The notes below the pieces were generated by a model. That model was given only the letters and a program-made list of their open reading frames with translations, had not been told where the DNA came from and did not search any database. Below, piece after piece: positions 56,196-64,000 of a stretch of 64,000 bases of DNA (positions are counted from its first letter, which is position 1; each line of letters begins with the position of its first letter). The translations under genes were made by a program, and so were the position numbers. The stretch comes from Bifidobacterium apri (GTDB taxonomy: Bacteria; Actinomycetota; Actinomycetes; Actinomycetales; Bifidobacteriaceae), in contig NZ_WBSO01000012.1 in the NCBI RefSeq assembly GCF_009299485.1, forward strand, positions 1 to 64,000. Reading direction: 5' to 3'.

Positions 56196-58937
56196 TTACA
56201 ACGCTTTGCGATAGAGCTCGGAGATATCCTCCGCGCCGATTTCGGTACGCGTGTTGGCGATATTAGCCGGGGAAACCTTCATGGCGTTCTCCGTAAGCCA
56301 CGGGATGTCCGATTCGCTGATGCCCAATTCGCTGAGCGTCACGTCGAGTCCGATCTTGCGTTCGAAACCGCGGATTTTCTCGGCGCAATCCTCGGCGGTA
56401 TACCCGCCCATCAATCGTGCCAGCCTGCCGAACTTGAATCGGTCGCCCTGCCACGTGGCATCCACCACGGTCGGGGCGAGCGCCGCAAGTCCCTTGCCAT
56501 GCGTCACATTCTTCAAACCGGAAACCGGGTGTTCCATGGCGTGCGTCAGCGTGATGCCAGCCGTGCCGATCACAAGACCACCGATGGTGGCTGCCTGGGA
56601 CATGCGTTCCCAATCCTTGAGCGTGCCTGTTCCGGCGACGAGCCGCGGCAGGCTGTCAAGAATAAGCGGCAGCGCGTAGAGTGCGAGCGCATCGGTGAAC
56701 GGTTGAGCGTTCTTGGCGGTATATGCCTCGAAGCAGTGGCAGAAGGCGTCGAAACCAACGGCGGCAAGCTGCTGCTTGGGCATGGTCATCATAGCCTCGG
56801 GGTCCACGATCGAGCGTTTAGCCATGATTGCCGGGCACCGCAGCGACTTCTTGTCGCCGTTCTCCGGATTCGTCAACACGGCGAACCCGTTGGCTTCGGA
56901 ACCGGAACCGCAGGTGGTGGGGATGAGCACGAGCGGCAGCGCCACATCGCTGGACTTGCGCCCGTAGATGTAATCGTTGATATCGCCGTCGTTCTTCGCC
57001 ATGAACGCGATGCCCTTGGCGCAATCCATCACCGAGCCGCCGCCCAGGCCGACAATCATGTCGTAACCGCCGTCCTTCGCGATGCGTGCGCCCTCTTCGA
57101 CTGTTGTCGTCAGCGGGTTCGCCGATGCCTTGTCGAACAAGCCGGTGGTGATTCCCGCAGCCGTGAGCGAATTGTTGACTTTGTCGTACACGCCGGTTTT
57201 CTTGGCGCTGGTATGGCCGGTGACGACCAGCGCCTTGGAGCCGAGCGGCTTGGCGAGTTCGCCGGTCTGTGCCAGCGTGCCCGCGCCGAAGGTGAGATTC
57301 ACCGGTGCGTAGTAGCTGAACGTGCGTGCCGTAGGCTGGTCGGCGGTTGTGGCGGCGGCCGTGACCGCGGATACTGCGGCGGTGACCTCCGCTTGACCGA
57401 TTGTGGCGACTTTGGCCGGTGCGGTGGTTGCGGTGGTTTCGGCGGCTTCGCCGGCGGCGATGGAGGCTGCGGCGGAACGCTCGCGGGCGTAATCCTTGTC
57501 GAGTTCGTCGTTGGCGACTTCAACCAAGGTGCCGAATTTCTTGCCATAGCGTGCCTTGCACACGAAGTAGAAGACCACGCCGAGCAGCGCCCAGCCGCCG
57601 ACGAACGCCCATTCGGTGGGGACGAGGGCCGCCGCGCTGCCGGGGATGCAGTACATGATGACCATGAACGCCGACATGGCGATGGCCATGAAGCCTACGA
57701 ACTTGTAATGCTTGACCTTGTACGGGCGCGGCATGTCCGGTGCCTTCTTACGCAGGATCACGAAGGAGATCGCGACCATGCAGTAGGCGACGCAGCATGC
57801 GAGGTTGCCGGCGTCCACGATCCATACGAGCATTTTGCGTCCGAGCAGTGGCGCCAGGCAGCTGAGCAGGCCGATCAAGCCGATGGCCACCCATGGGGTC
57901 TTGTACTTGGAATGCAGCTTGCCGAATACAGGCGGAATCATGTAGGACACGGCCATGGAGTACATGGCGCGGCTTCCGCCGATCATGAAGGAGTTCCATG
58001 AGGTCACCACGCCGCACAAGCCGCCGACGATCAGCACTTTGGCCATGATGTCGGTGCGGAAGGCGCGTGCCATGGCGTCAGCGGTGACTAGGCCGCTGCC
58101 GGAGCTTTCCGATTGCGCGATGGCCTCGGGGCTGAGCACATATCCGACGGCGAAGATGATGAGCACATAGAACGCGACGGCGAGAAGAATCGACAGCAGC
58201 AGCATTTTCGCGATTTTCTTGAGCGGCACGTTGATTTCCTCCGCCGCCTGCGGAATCACGTCGAAACCGATGAAGTAGAACGGGGTCATCATCGCGACAC
58301 GCAGAATATTGCCGAACACGCTCGCGGTGTTGCCGCCGACAAACGCCTGCCCTTCAAGGTTGGATGGGTTGCCGCTGATCACGGAACCGGCGATCAGCAG
58401 AATACCCGCACCGCCGATCACGCAGGTGAGAACGGTCTGTACGATGGCTGCGGTTTTCGCGCCGCGGACGTTGATATAGGTGATGAACACGGCCATGATG
58501 ATGGCCACGGCGAGCCAGGACGCGTAGATGTCGAATCCTGCGACCGTGTACAGATACCCTTGCAGGAAGCTTGGGAACAGATAGGTGATGATCGTCGGCA
58601 TGGCGCACGCTTCGAAGCATACGACGCTGACATAGCCGAGGATGATGGCCCATGTGCATACAAAGGATCCGGTCGGCCCCATGGCGCGGTAGCTGAAGAC
58701 GTGCTCGCCGCCGCAGTCTGGCATGGCAGGTGTCAGTTCGGCGTAGGTCAGGCCGATGAAGAAGATCATCACGCCGCCCAGCACGAAGCCGAGCATGGCG
58801 CCGATGACGCCGCCGCGGTCGATCCAGTCGCCGCTGGAGACGACCCACGCCCAACCGATCATGGCGCCGAAGGCGATGACGAGGATATCCCAGACGTTGA
58901 AAACCTTATCGAATTCCGATGATTTCTTGTCAGTCAT
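56196..58937 (-). CDS. APC-family permease fused to an iron-type alcohol dehydrogenase
   Basis: About 913 residues from ATG 58937 (GAGGAAG 8 nt upstream; GTG 58946 is an alternative). Residues ~10-460 are an amino-acid/polyamine (APC) permease with about 12-14 TM helices, including FGAMIGWAWVVSSGDW and NIL...YFIGFDVIPQAAEEINVP. Residues ~465-530 are an Ala/Thr-rich linker. Residues ~535-913 are a complete group III (iron) alcohol dehydrogenase: GGGSVMDCAKG (NAD), PTTCGSGSEA, and four metal ligands, DAFCH (Asp/His) and HAMEHPVSGLKNVTHGKG (two His 14 apart). Separate genes in most bacteria. Uptake of a substrate and reduction of its aldehyde at the membrane is the obvious reading, for example GABA and succinic semialdehyde to 4-hydroxybutyrate. 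Confidence 0.88.
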   Translation of the reverse strand: MTDKKSSEFDKVFNVWDILVIAFGAMIGWAWVVSSGDWIDRGGVIGAMLGFVLGGVMIFFIGLTYAELTPAMPDCGGEHVFSYRAMGPTGSFVCTWAIILGYVSVVCFEACAMPTIITYLFPSFLQGYLYTVAGFDIYASWLAVAIIMAVFITYINVRGAKTAAIVQTVLTCVIGGAGILLIAGSVISGNPSNLEGQAFVGGNTASVFGNILRVAMMTPFYFIGFDVIPQAAEEINVPLKKIAKMLLLSILLAVAFYVLIIFAVGYVLSPEAIAQSESSGSGLVTADAMARAFRTDIMAKVLIVGGLCGVVTSWNSFMIGGSRAMYSMAVSYMIPPVFGKLHSKYKTPWVAIGLIGLLSCLAPLLGRKMLVWIVDAGNLACCVAYCMVAISFVILRKKAPDMPRPYKVKHYKFVGFMAIAMSAFMVIMYCIPGSAAALVPTEWAFVGGWALLGVVFYFVCKARYGKKFGTLVEVANDELDKDYARERSAAASIAAGEAAETTATTAPAKVATIGQAEVTAAVSAVTAAATTADQPTARTFSYYAPVNLTFGAGTLAQTGELAKPLGSKALVVTGHTSAKKTGVYDKVNNSLTAAGITTGLFDKASANPLTTTVEEGARIAKDGGYDMIVGLGGGSVMDCAKGIAFMAKNDGDINDYIYGRKSSDVALPLVLIPTTCGSGSEANGFAVLTNPENGDKKSLRCPAIMAKRSIVDPEAMMTMPKQQLAAVGFDAFCHCFEAYTAKNAQPFTDALALYALPLILDSLPRLVAGTGTLKDWERMSQAATIGGLVIGTAGITLTHAMEHPVSGLKNVTHGKGLAALAPTVVDATWQGDRFKFGRLARLMGGYTAEDCAEKIRGFERKIGLDVTLSELGISESDIPWLTENAMKVSPANIANTRTEIGAEDISELYRKAL

Positions 58938-58955
58938 TTGGTTCACTTCCTCTCG

Positions 58956-59558
58956 TCACTCGCCCAGCATTTCGACGAGCGTCAGCAGGTATTTCGCGGT
59001 TTTGTCCCATCCGAGCAGGCTGGTGTCGAGCAGCAGGTCGCGCTGGCTGCGGTCGCCGCGGTGGGTGCCGGTGATGTACTTGTGCCGCGAATGGTTGAGT
59101 TCATCGTTGTATTCGACGATTTCCTTGGCTTTTTTGGCGTCCACGTGGTCTTGTTCCATGATGGATTCGATGCGCACGTCCTTCGGTGCGTACAGGAACA
59201 CGTCGAGCACATCGTCGCGGTCGCGTAGCAGGTAGTTGGCGGAACGGCCGATGATGACGCATGATGATTTTTCGGCGAGGTCGTTGATGACCTCGGATTG
59301 GGTGAAGATGACGCGGTTGCTCAGATTCGCGTAGCGCGGGCCGAGGGATGTTTCGAAGGCATACTGGACGTTCGTTTTCTGATCGGCCTGCTCGACGAGA
59401 CCACGGCTGACACCCAGTTGGTTGACGACCTTGTCGACCAGGTCGCGGTCGTAGTATTCGATGCCTAGTGCGTCGGCGAGCATTTTGCCGATTTGCGGGC
59501 CGCCGGCGCCGTATTCGCAGCCGATGGTGATGATGAAGTGGTCCGGGTTGAATTTCAT
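58956..59558 (-). CDS. Cytidylate kinase-like family protein
   Basis: 200 residues, ATG 59558 with GGAG eight nt upstream. P-loop fold of the cytidylate-kinase-like family: ITIGCEYGAGGPQIGKMLAD (a GxxGAGG-type P-loop, ~12-20), YYDRDLVDKVV, then CVIIGRSANYLLRDRDDVLDVF and ELNHSRHKYITG. Real CMP kinases differ in the substrate region, so it is not Cmk. These proteins are often next to APC permeases in gut Gram-positives and may regulate them. Here it is 18 bp from the fused permease, so the two are co-transcribed. Substrate unknown. Confidence 0.8.
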   Translation of the reverse strand: MKFNPDHFIITIGCEYGAGGPQIGKMLADALGIEYYDRDLVDKVVNQLGVSRGLVEQADQKTNVQYAFETSLGPRYANLSNRVIFTQSEVINDLAEKSSCVIIGRSANYLLRDRDDVLDVFLYAPKDVRIESIMEQDHVDAKKAKEIVEYNDELNHSRHKYITGTHRGDRSQRDLLLDTSLLGWDKTAKYLLTLVEMLGE

Positions 59559-60554
59559 CGTGCCATCTCCTTGATGCCCTTGATATCTGTGGCGTGCTTG
59601 AGGCCATAGATATCGGAAGTCTTGGCTGTATAGCCGAGGTGTGGGTCACAGGCACGGCAATCGTCCCGCGCCATGGTCCAGGTGTCTGCGAATCTCATGC
59701 GATCCTCTTTCGTGATGCAATCGCGCGTCGGGATGCGTTTCGGCGGCTGTCTGACGTGGGCGGCGCGATGGGTCGCATGCGTCTTGCCGATGCCGTCAGT
59801 CAGGCCGATGTCATCTCCTTGGTCGGGTGCGCGCGTGGGATGTGCTCAGATCTCGTGTGCCCGCGACAATCTTGTGGATCGGTGGAGGACCTGTGAAACC
59901 TGTTCTTTTGTTATAAAAGTGGAAGGTTTCGTGTGTTTCCCGTCATTCATGCGCCGATTACGCGTGCGGAACACGGATGTAACAATCGGTGTGAGCATGA
60001 GCCGGATGTGTTGTCTTGACACGTGTTGTAGGGGTGCGGGGTACGCGCCGGGAGGTGTGGAACGTGTGCAGGGGACGTTCCACATGCTGGACATGGACGG
60101 TTGATTTGTGAACATTCCGGGTGGTAACGGCGCGGTGTATTTGTCCAAGGAGACCAGTCGCTGTCATGGACATTTCCCCGTTGCGCTCAGGGCTTGTTCG
60201 CCATTGCTTTGGTCATGGTCAAGAAGCAAGAAGCGCATGGTCTCATCGCCCCGGGCATCTCAAGTTACGTTGTGAGCGCCGGCGATGGCTGGTATGCCTC
60301 CCATCGTGCCCCCATCGTGCCCCTAAACATCCGGACTGTTTGCACCCCCGCCAGGCAAGCAGTGTTGGCCGGCACAGCACGTTTCGCATCGGGACAGATC
60401 CGCTGTGCGGGGACGCGGGCGGACGCAACCGCTTCGCAACGATGGCTCGGATTGCGAGGGAACCGTGCGAAACCGCGCTGACCGCGGAATTGGGAGCACT
60501 GGTAGGTACGATGGAAAGCAGCATATTCATGTCAAAGAAGCGAGGACTACTACC
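59559..60554. other. Large gap between the permease operon and glmM
   Basis: About 1 kb without a credible gene. It holds the hairpin at 59895-59930, an inverted repeat GTGGAACGT (60057) / ACGTTCCAC (60075) with a 9-nt spacer, and a TTGACA at 60016-60021 without a good -10 at 17 bp. Probable 5' regions of divergent genes; a long leader of ~350 nt for the minus-strand operon is possible. Confidence 0.5.
59895..59930 (-). promoter_or_regulatory. Hairpin/operator with a minus-strand -10 box
   Basis: GAAACCT / AGGTTTC outer arms enclose CTTTT / AAAAG inner arms. On the minus strand it reads CTTTTATAAC, containing TATAAC, a possible -10 box for the cytidylate-kinase-like/permease operon; the -35 is weak. 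The GAAAC/GTTTC ends recall the sites upstream of gabT. Confidence 0.45.
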
Positions 60555-61958
60555 ATGCCGAAAATGTTCGGAACCGATGGTGTGCGCGGGCTGGCGAACA
60601 AGGATCTCACCGCCCGGTTGGCGTTGGACCTGGGCGACGCCGCCGTTCGTGTACTCGGTCAGGCCGATGCACCGAGAAGCGAGGACGACCATGACGTGCA
60701 TTCCGAGGGGCGGCGCCGCGCGTTGGTGGGGCGCGACACCCGTGTTTCCGGCGACTTTCTGTCGTCTGCGTTGTCGGCGGGTATGAGCGCCGGCGGCTTC
60801 GACGTCATCGATGTCGGCATCATTCCGACCCCGGGCATCGCGTTCCTCACCTCCGTGCTCAACGTTGAGATGGGCGCGGTGATATCCGCATCCCACAACC
60901 CGATGCCTGACAACGGCATCAAATTCTTCGCCCGCGGCGGTTTCAAACTGCCTGACAGCAAGGAAGACGAGATCGAAGCGGTACTCGGCAAGGATTGGGA
61001 CCGCCCGACCGGAGCCGGCGTGGGGCGTGTCAGCCACGACACGGTGACCGCCACGAACCTGTACATTGACCATCTGGTCTCCACCATCGCCCCGGTCGTC
61101 GGACCGGAGAAAACCCAGCCGAAGCCGCTCGCCGGTCTGCGTCTGGTCGCTGATTGCGCCAACGGCGCCACATCCGTCGTCGCCCCGGAGGCATTGCGTC
61201 GCGCCGGCGCCGAAGTCATCGTGATCAACGCGTCCCCGGACGGCTACAATATCAACGATCACGCGGGGTCCACCCATCCTGAGCAGCTGCAGGCCATGGT
61301 CAAGGCCACCGGCAGCGCGATGGGCGTGGCCTTCGACGGTGACGCGGACCGTTGCCTCGCCGTGGACGAGGACGGCACCATGGTCAACGGTGATCAGATC
61401 ATGGGCATCCTCGCGCGCGCCAAGAAGCGTGAAGGCAAACTCAACCACGATACGCTCGTGGTGACGGTGATGAGCAATCTCGGTTTGAAACTCGCCCTCA
61501 AGGACATGGGCATCAAAACCGTCCAGACCAACGTCGGCGACCGGTATGTGCTCGAAGAGATGCTGCGCGGCGACTATTCGCTGGGCGGCGAGCAGTCCGG
61601 CCACGTGATCAACCGCGAGTTCGCCACAACCGGCGACGGCACGCTGACGGCACTGACCCTGTGCAATGAAGTCGTCAAGACCGGCAAGAGCCTCAAACAG
61701 CTTGCCGCCGACTTCCCGCAGCTGCCGCAGCAGCTGGTCAACGTCAAATGCGCCAACAAGCAGGCGGTCACAACGAATGCCGCCGTGCAGAAGGCAGTGG
61801 AACAGGAAACCGCATTGCTCGGGGAGACCGGCCGAGTGCTGCTGCGGCCGAGCGGCACCGAACCGCTGGTGCGCGTGATGGCTGAAGCCGCCACCCAGCA
61901 GCAGGCGGACGAGGTGTGCGACCGTTTGGCGAAGGTCGTCGCAGAGGAGCTGGCATGA
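60555..61958 (+). CDS. glmM: Phosphoglucosamine mutase
   Basis: 467 residues, ATG 60555. Converts glucosamine-6-P to glucosamine-1-P for UDP-GlcNAc and peptidoglycan. Phosphoserine loop ISASHNPMPDNGIKFF (~108-122), magnesium site DGDADR, sugar-specificity loop GGEQSGH and phosphate-binding RPSGTEPLVRVM. Usual length ~445-450; a short acidic insert near residue 45 (SEDDHDVHSEGRR) makes it longer. Overlaps def by 4 nt (ATGA). Confidence 0.96.
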   Translation: MPKMFGTDGVRGLANKDLTARLALDLGDAAVRVLGQADAPRSEDDHDVHSEGRRRALVGRDTRVSGDFLSSALSAGMSAGGFDVIDVGIIPTPGIAFLTSVLNVEMGAVISASHNPMPDNGIKFFARGGFKLPDSKEDEIEAVLGKDWDRPTGAGVGRVSHDTVTATNLYIDHLVSTIAPVVGPEKTQPKPLAGLRLVADCANGATSVVAPEALRRAGAEVIVINASPDGYNINDHAGSTHPEQLQAMVKATGSAMGVAFDGDADRCLAVDEDGTMVNGDQIMGILARAKKREGKLNHDTLVVTVMSNLGLKLALKDMGIKTVQTNVGDRYVLEEMLRGDYSLGGEQSGHVINREFATTGDGTLTALTLCNEVVKTGKSLKQLAADFPQLPQQLVNVKCANKQAVTTNAAVQKAVEQETALLGETGRVLLRPSGTEPLVRVMAEAATQQQADEVCDRLAKVVAEELA

Positions 61959-62617
61959 CCATGTTCACACGAGGTTCGAGTATTGATTTGGGGCTGAACC
62001 GTGCCGTCGAGAGCCTGCTCAGGTCCGGCGACAGTGAAGGCATTCTCCCGATCGTCCAAGTGGGTGAACCGGTGCTGCGTCAGCCGACGCGACGGTACAA
62101 CGGGCAACTGAGCAAGAACACCCTCACCAAGCTCATCCAGGCGATGCGCACCACCATGCTCGAAGCGCCGGGTGTTGGCCTTGCCGCCCCGCAAATCGGG
62201 CTTGGCATTGCGCTTGCTGTAGTCGAGGATCATATTCGCGATGACCAGGATGATCCGCGTGAGATTTCCGAATTCCCGTTCCATGCGATCATCAATCCGT
62301 CTTATCAGCCGATCGGCACGGAAACGCGCAGCTTCTACGAGGGTTGCCTGAGCTTTGACGGCTATCAGGCGGTGCGCAAGCGTTGGCGCAATATCACCGC
62401 CCGCTGGCAGGATGTGGACGGCACGTGGCATGAGGAGCAGTTGCACGGCTGGCCAGCTCGCATTTTCCAGCATGAGACCGATCATCTCAGCGGCGAGCTG
62501 TATATCGACCGGGCGCAGATCCGGTCGCTGGCCACTGAAGAGAACGTTGAGGACTACTGGTGCGATGACCCGGTTCCGATCGCCGCGGCGAGGGAACTCG
62601 GATTCAAGCTCAGCTGA
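61955..62617 (+). CDS. def: Peptide deformylase
   Basis: 220 residues starting in the glmM stop (ATGA). Removes formyl from nascent proteins. The three motifs are GVGLAAPQIG (~74), EGCLSF (~131, metal-binding Cys) and HETDH (~171, two His ligands and Glu). Longer than the E. coli enzyme (169), with an N-terminal ~25-residue extension and an acidic C-terminal tail, as in other actinobacterial type 2 deformylases. Confidence 0.95.
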   Translation: MTMFTRGSSIDLGLNRAVESLLRSGDSEGILPIVQVGEPVLRQPTRRYNGQLSKNTLTKLIQAMRTTMLEAPGVGLAAPQIGLGIALAVVEDHIRDDQDDPREISEFPFHAIINPSYQPIGTETRSFYEGCLSFDGYQAVRKRWRNITARWQDVDGTWHEEQLHGWPARIFQHETDHLSGELYIDRAQIRSLATEENVEDYWCDDPVPIAAARELGFKLS

Positions 62618-62723
62618 GTGAGGCAGCAGGCTCCTTGGCATACGCGACTGAGCTGTTGTCGCATCGCCTGACGCCTGCCCGGTGACGCTGCGCTGCACCG
62701 CCCGTCCGGCGGCCACCCCTCTA
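62618..62723. other. Gap after def before the repeat array
   Basis: About 105 bp. No clear intrinsic terminator seen; the repeat array begins directly after it. Confidence 0.35.
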
Positions 62724-63152
62724 CAAACTGGTTACGCTGACGACGGTCTTAGCGTAGCCGGTTTGTGTATGGGCGGTCGCTCTTCTGCAAACTGGTTACG
62801 CTGGCGGCGGTTTCAGCGTAGCGAGTTTGTATAAGGGCGGCCAGTCTTCTGCAAACTGGTTACGCTGACGATGGCCTCTGCGTAGCCAGTTTGTGTATGG
62901 GCGGTCGCTCTTCTGCAAACTGGTTACGTTGACGGCGGTTTCAGCGTAGCGAGTTTGTGGAAGGGCGGCGGCCAGTCTTCTGCAAACTGGTTACGCTGAC
63001 GACGGTCTGAGCGTAGCGAGTTTGTGGAAGGGCGGTCGCTCTTCTGCAAACTGGTTACGCTGGCGGTGGTCTTTGCGTAGCCGGTTTGTGAGAGGGCGGT
63101 CGCTCTTCTGCAAACTGGTTACGCTGACGACGGTTTGAGCGTAGCTAGTTTG
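62724..63152. repeat. 64-bp-period array of the 42-bp hairpin element (seven units)
   Basis: GGTTACG cores at 62730, 62794, 62858, 62922, 62989, 63053 and 63117, spaced 64 bp with one 67. Every unit reads CAAACTGGTTACG(C/T)TG ... GCGTAG(C)...GTTTG over 42 bp. Spacers alternate between a GGGCGGTCGCTCTTCTG type and a GGCCAGTCTTCTG type. Here spacers are 22-25 bp instead of 10. Confidence 0.95.
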
Positions 63153-63177
63153 TGGAAGAGTGGCCGCCGACGCAGGC

Positions 63178-64000
63178 TCACTGTTCGTGCGCGAGCTCGT
63201 ATTGCGCCAGATCAAGGATGGTGTGCCATTCGTCCGGCGCCAACTGGGGTGGAATCAACGCCATCTGCTGATACGGGTCGTCGGCGAGCACACGACCGGC
63301 GAAATCCCGCAGCTGACGCCATTGCCCGCGCCTGATGAGCTGAGCCGCATACGCGTCGGCCATCGGCTCGATGTCACTGTGCTCGCTGAGCATGCGGTCA
63401 GCCTGGTCGTCTTCGCCGCACATACGCAACACGTCGTGCTGCAGCAGAAGCATCGACATATCAAACTGTTCGCGGATACCGCTTGCGGATACATCAACCA
63501 GATTCCCCTCGGAATCCATCATGAGATTGCCCGCCGGATCATCCCGGTCGTTGGAACGAATATCACGTTCGACCGATGCCATGGTCGCCTGCGCCCGATC
63601 GATGGCATCGTAGACGAACACCCGCGTGTCATCCCATTGGGCGAACGGCAGCGAACACGCGATGAGTTGGACCATTTGCACCGGGTTGAACCGAAAATCC
63701 TCCTGACAGGCGGCTGAAACGATTTCGGAGAGCGCTTGCCCTCCGGTGACCGGATCGGCATGCTGGGCCACACTGTCGAAGTAGATGCGCGTCTCGTCAA
63801 TCAGGCGTTTGAGATAGGACAGCCCTTCGCCTTCCCGATCGGCGATGCTGCCGAGGAATGAGGATGTCGTGGTCAGCGCGGTGGCGAGATTACCGGCGGC
63901 GTCGCGCCATCTGGTGCTCATCAGCGCGTTCCCGACCACTGCTTCGACCCCGGACAAGGCTCCGGTGCTGTAGTAGAACGTCGGCATGTCCGCGCGATTG
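63178..64000 (-). CDS. Incomplete protein of unknown function
   Basis: The frame ends at 63178 and stays open to the right edge; a start at ATG 63987 (270 residues) is possible, but no ribosome site can be judged. Almost wholly helical, with repeats of a TPR/solenoid-like pattern (MSMLLLQHDVLRMCGEDDQA; YAAQLIRRGQWRQLRDFAGR) and a short acidic loop. No TM, no catalytic motif. Family not recognised. Confidence 0.65.
   Translation of the reverse strand, partial: NRADMPTFYYSTGALSGVEAVVGNALMSTRWRDAAGNLATALTTTSSFLGSIADREGEGLSYLKRLIDETRIYFDSVAQHADPVTGGQALSEIVSAACQEDFRFNPVQMVQLIACSLPFAQWDDTRVFVYDAIDRAQATMASVERDIRSNDRDDPAGNLMMDSEGNLVDVSASGIREQFDMSMLLLQHDVLRMCGEDDQADRMLSEHSDIEPMADAYAAQLIRRGQWRQLRDFAGRVLADDPYQQMALIPPQLAPDEWHTILDLAQYELAHEQ

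Noticed and set aside
59673..60104. A 143-codon plus-strand frame in the large gap
   Set aside because: Composition is unlike real genes here (Cys and Met excess) and it crosses the hairpin at 59895.
60121..60786. Plus-strand frame between the permease operon and glmM
   Set aside because: Arg/Cys-rich composition, overlaps the start of glmM in another frame and has no ribosome site.

Overview
The window looks like chromosomal DNA from a high-GC Gram-positive bacterium, most likely a Bifidobacterium. This rests on actinobacterial RpoB/RpoC, an AdnA/AdnB-type helicase-nuclease pair, a polyprenol-phosphate mannosyltransferase, RNase J beside dapA, a DeoR-galT-galK block and the general base composition. 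Genus is an inference from protein sequence and gene order; no species is assigned. No rRNA, tRNA, CRISPR array or insertion sequence was found.

Region 1 (1-12130) is an accessory locus. Six genes on the + strand (2086-10893) encode a probable type VII (ESX-like) secretion core: a helical substrate-like protein with Ca-binding-type repeats, a WXG-type protein, a coiled-coil protein, an 11-TM EccD-like channel without the usual ubiquitin-like domain, an RDD-FHA protein and a three-ATPase EccC. They overlap or nearly overlap at the distal end. A Gly-rich helical protein and the truncated end of a membrane-anchored protein lie upstream, and a DUF3592-like membrane protein downstream. EccB, EccE and a clear mycosin are not in the window.

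Region 2 (12131-24124) is mostly housekeeping: pyrD, ppm, DeoR regulator-galT-galK (Leloir pathway), an ACT-domain/UPF0210 pair, trmL and mutY, separated by repeat-rich gaps. Region 3 (24200-43819) holds rpoB-rpoC, the adnA-adnB recombination pair, a GNAT and an MFS transporter. Region 4 (43981-49371) is the lysine/RNase J block dapB-dapA-rnj, interrupted by an AbiEi/DUF559-like gene that sits exactly between two arrays of a 52-bp repeat.

Region 5 (50147-60000) has pepN, an XRE-MNT/HEPN toxin-antitoxin pair behind an 18-bp perfect palindrome, and a minus-strand group: a cytidylate-kinase-like protein, an unusual APC permease fused to an iron-type alcohol dehydrogenase, a GNAT, and a GabT-type aminotransferase. 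Together these suggest uptake of GABA or a similar omega-amino acid, transamination, and reduction of the semialdehyde. Region 6 (60555-64000) has glmM-def, a 64-bp-period array of the same 42-bp hairpin seen elsewhere, and an incomplete minus-strand gene.

The signals most worth following are the type VII locus, the 42-bp hairpin family (five places, fixed core, two spacer classes), the repeat-bounded islet between dapB and dapA, the permease-dehydrogenase fusion, and a set of genes whose -10 boxes sit so close to the start codon that leaderless mRNAs are expected.
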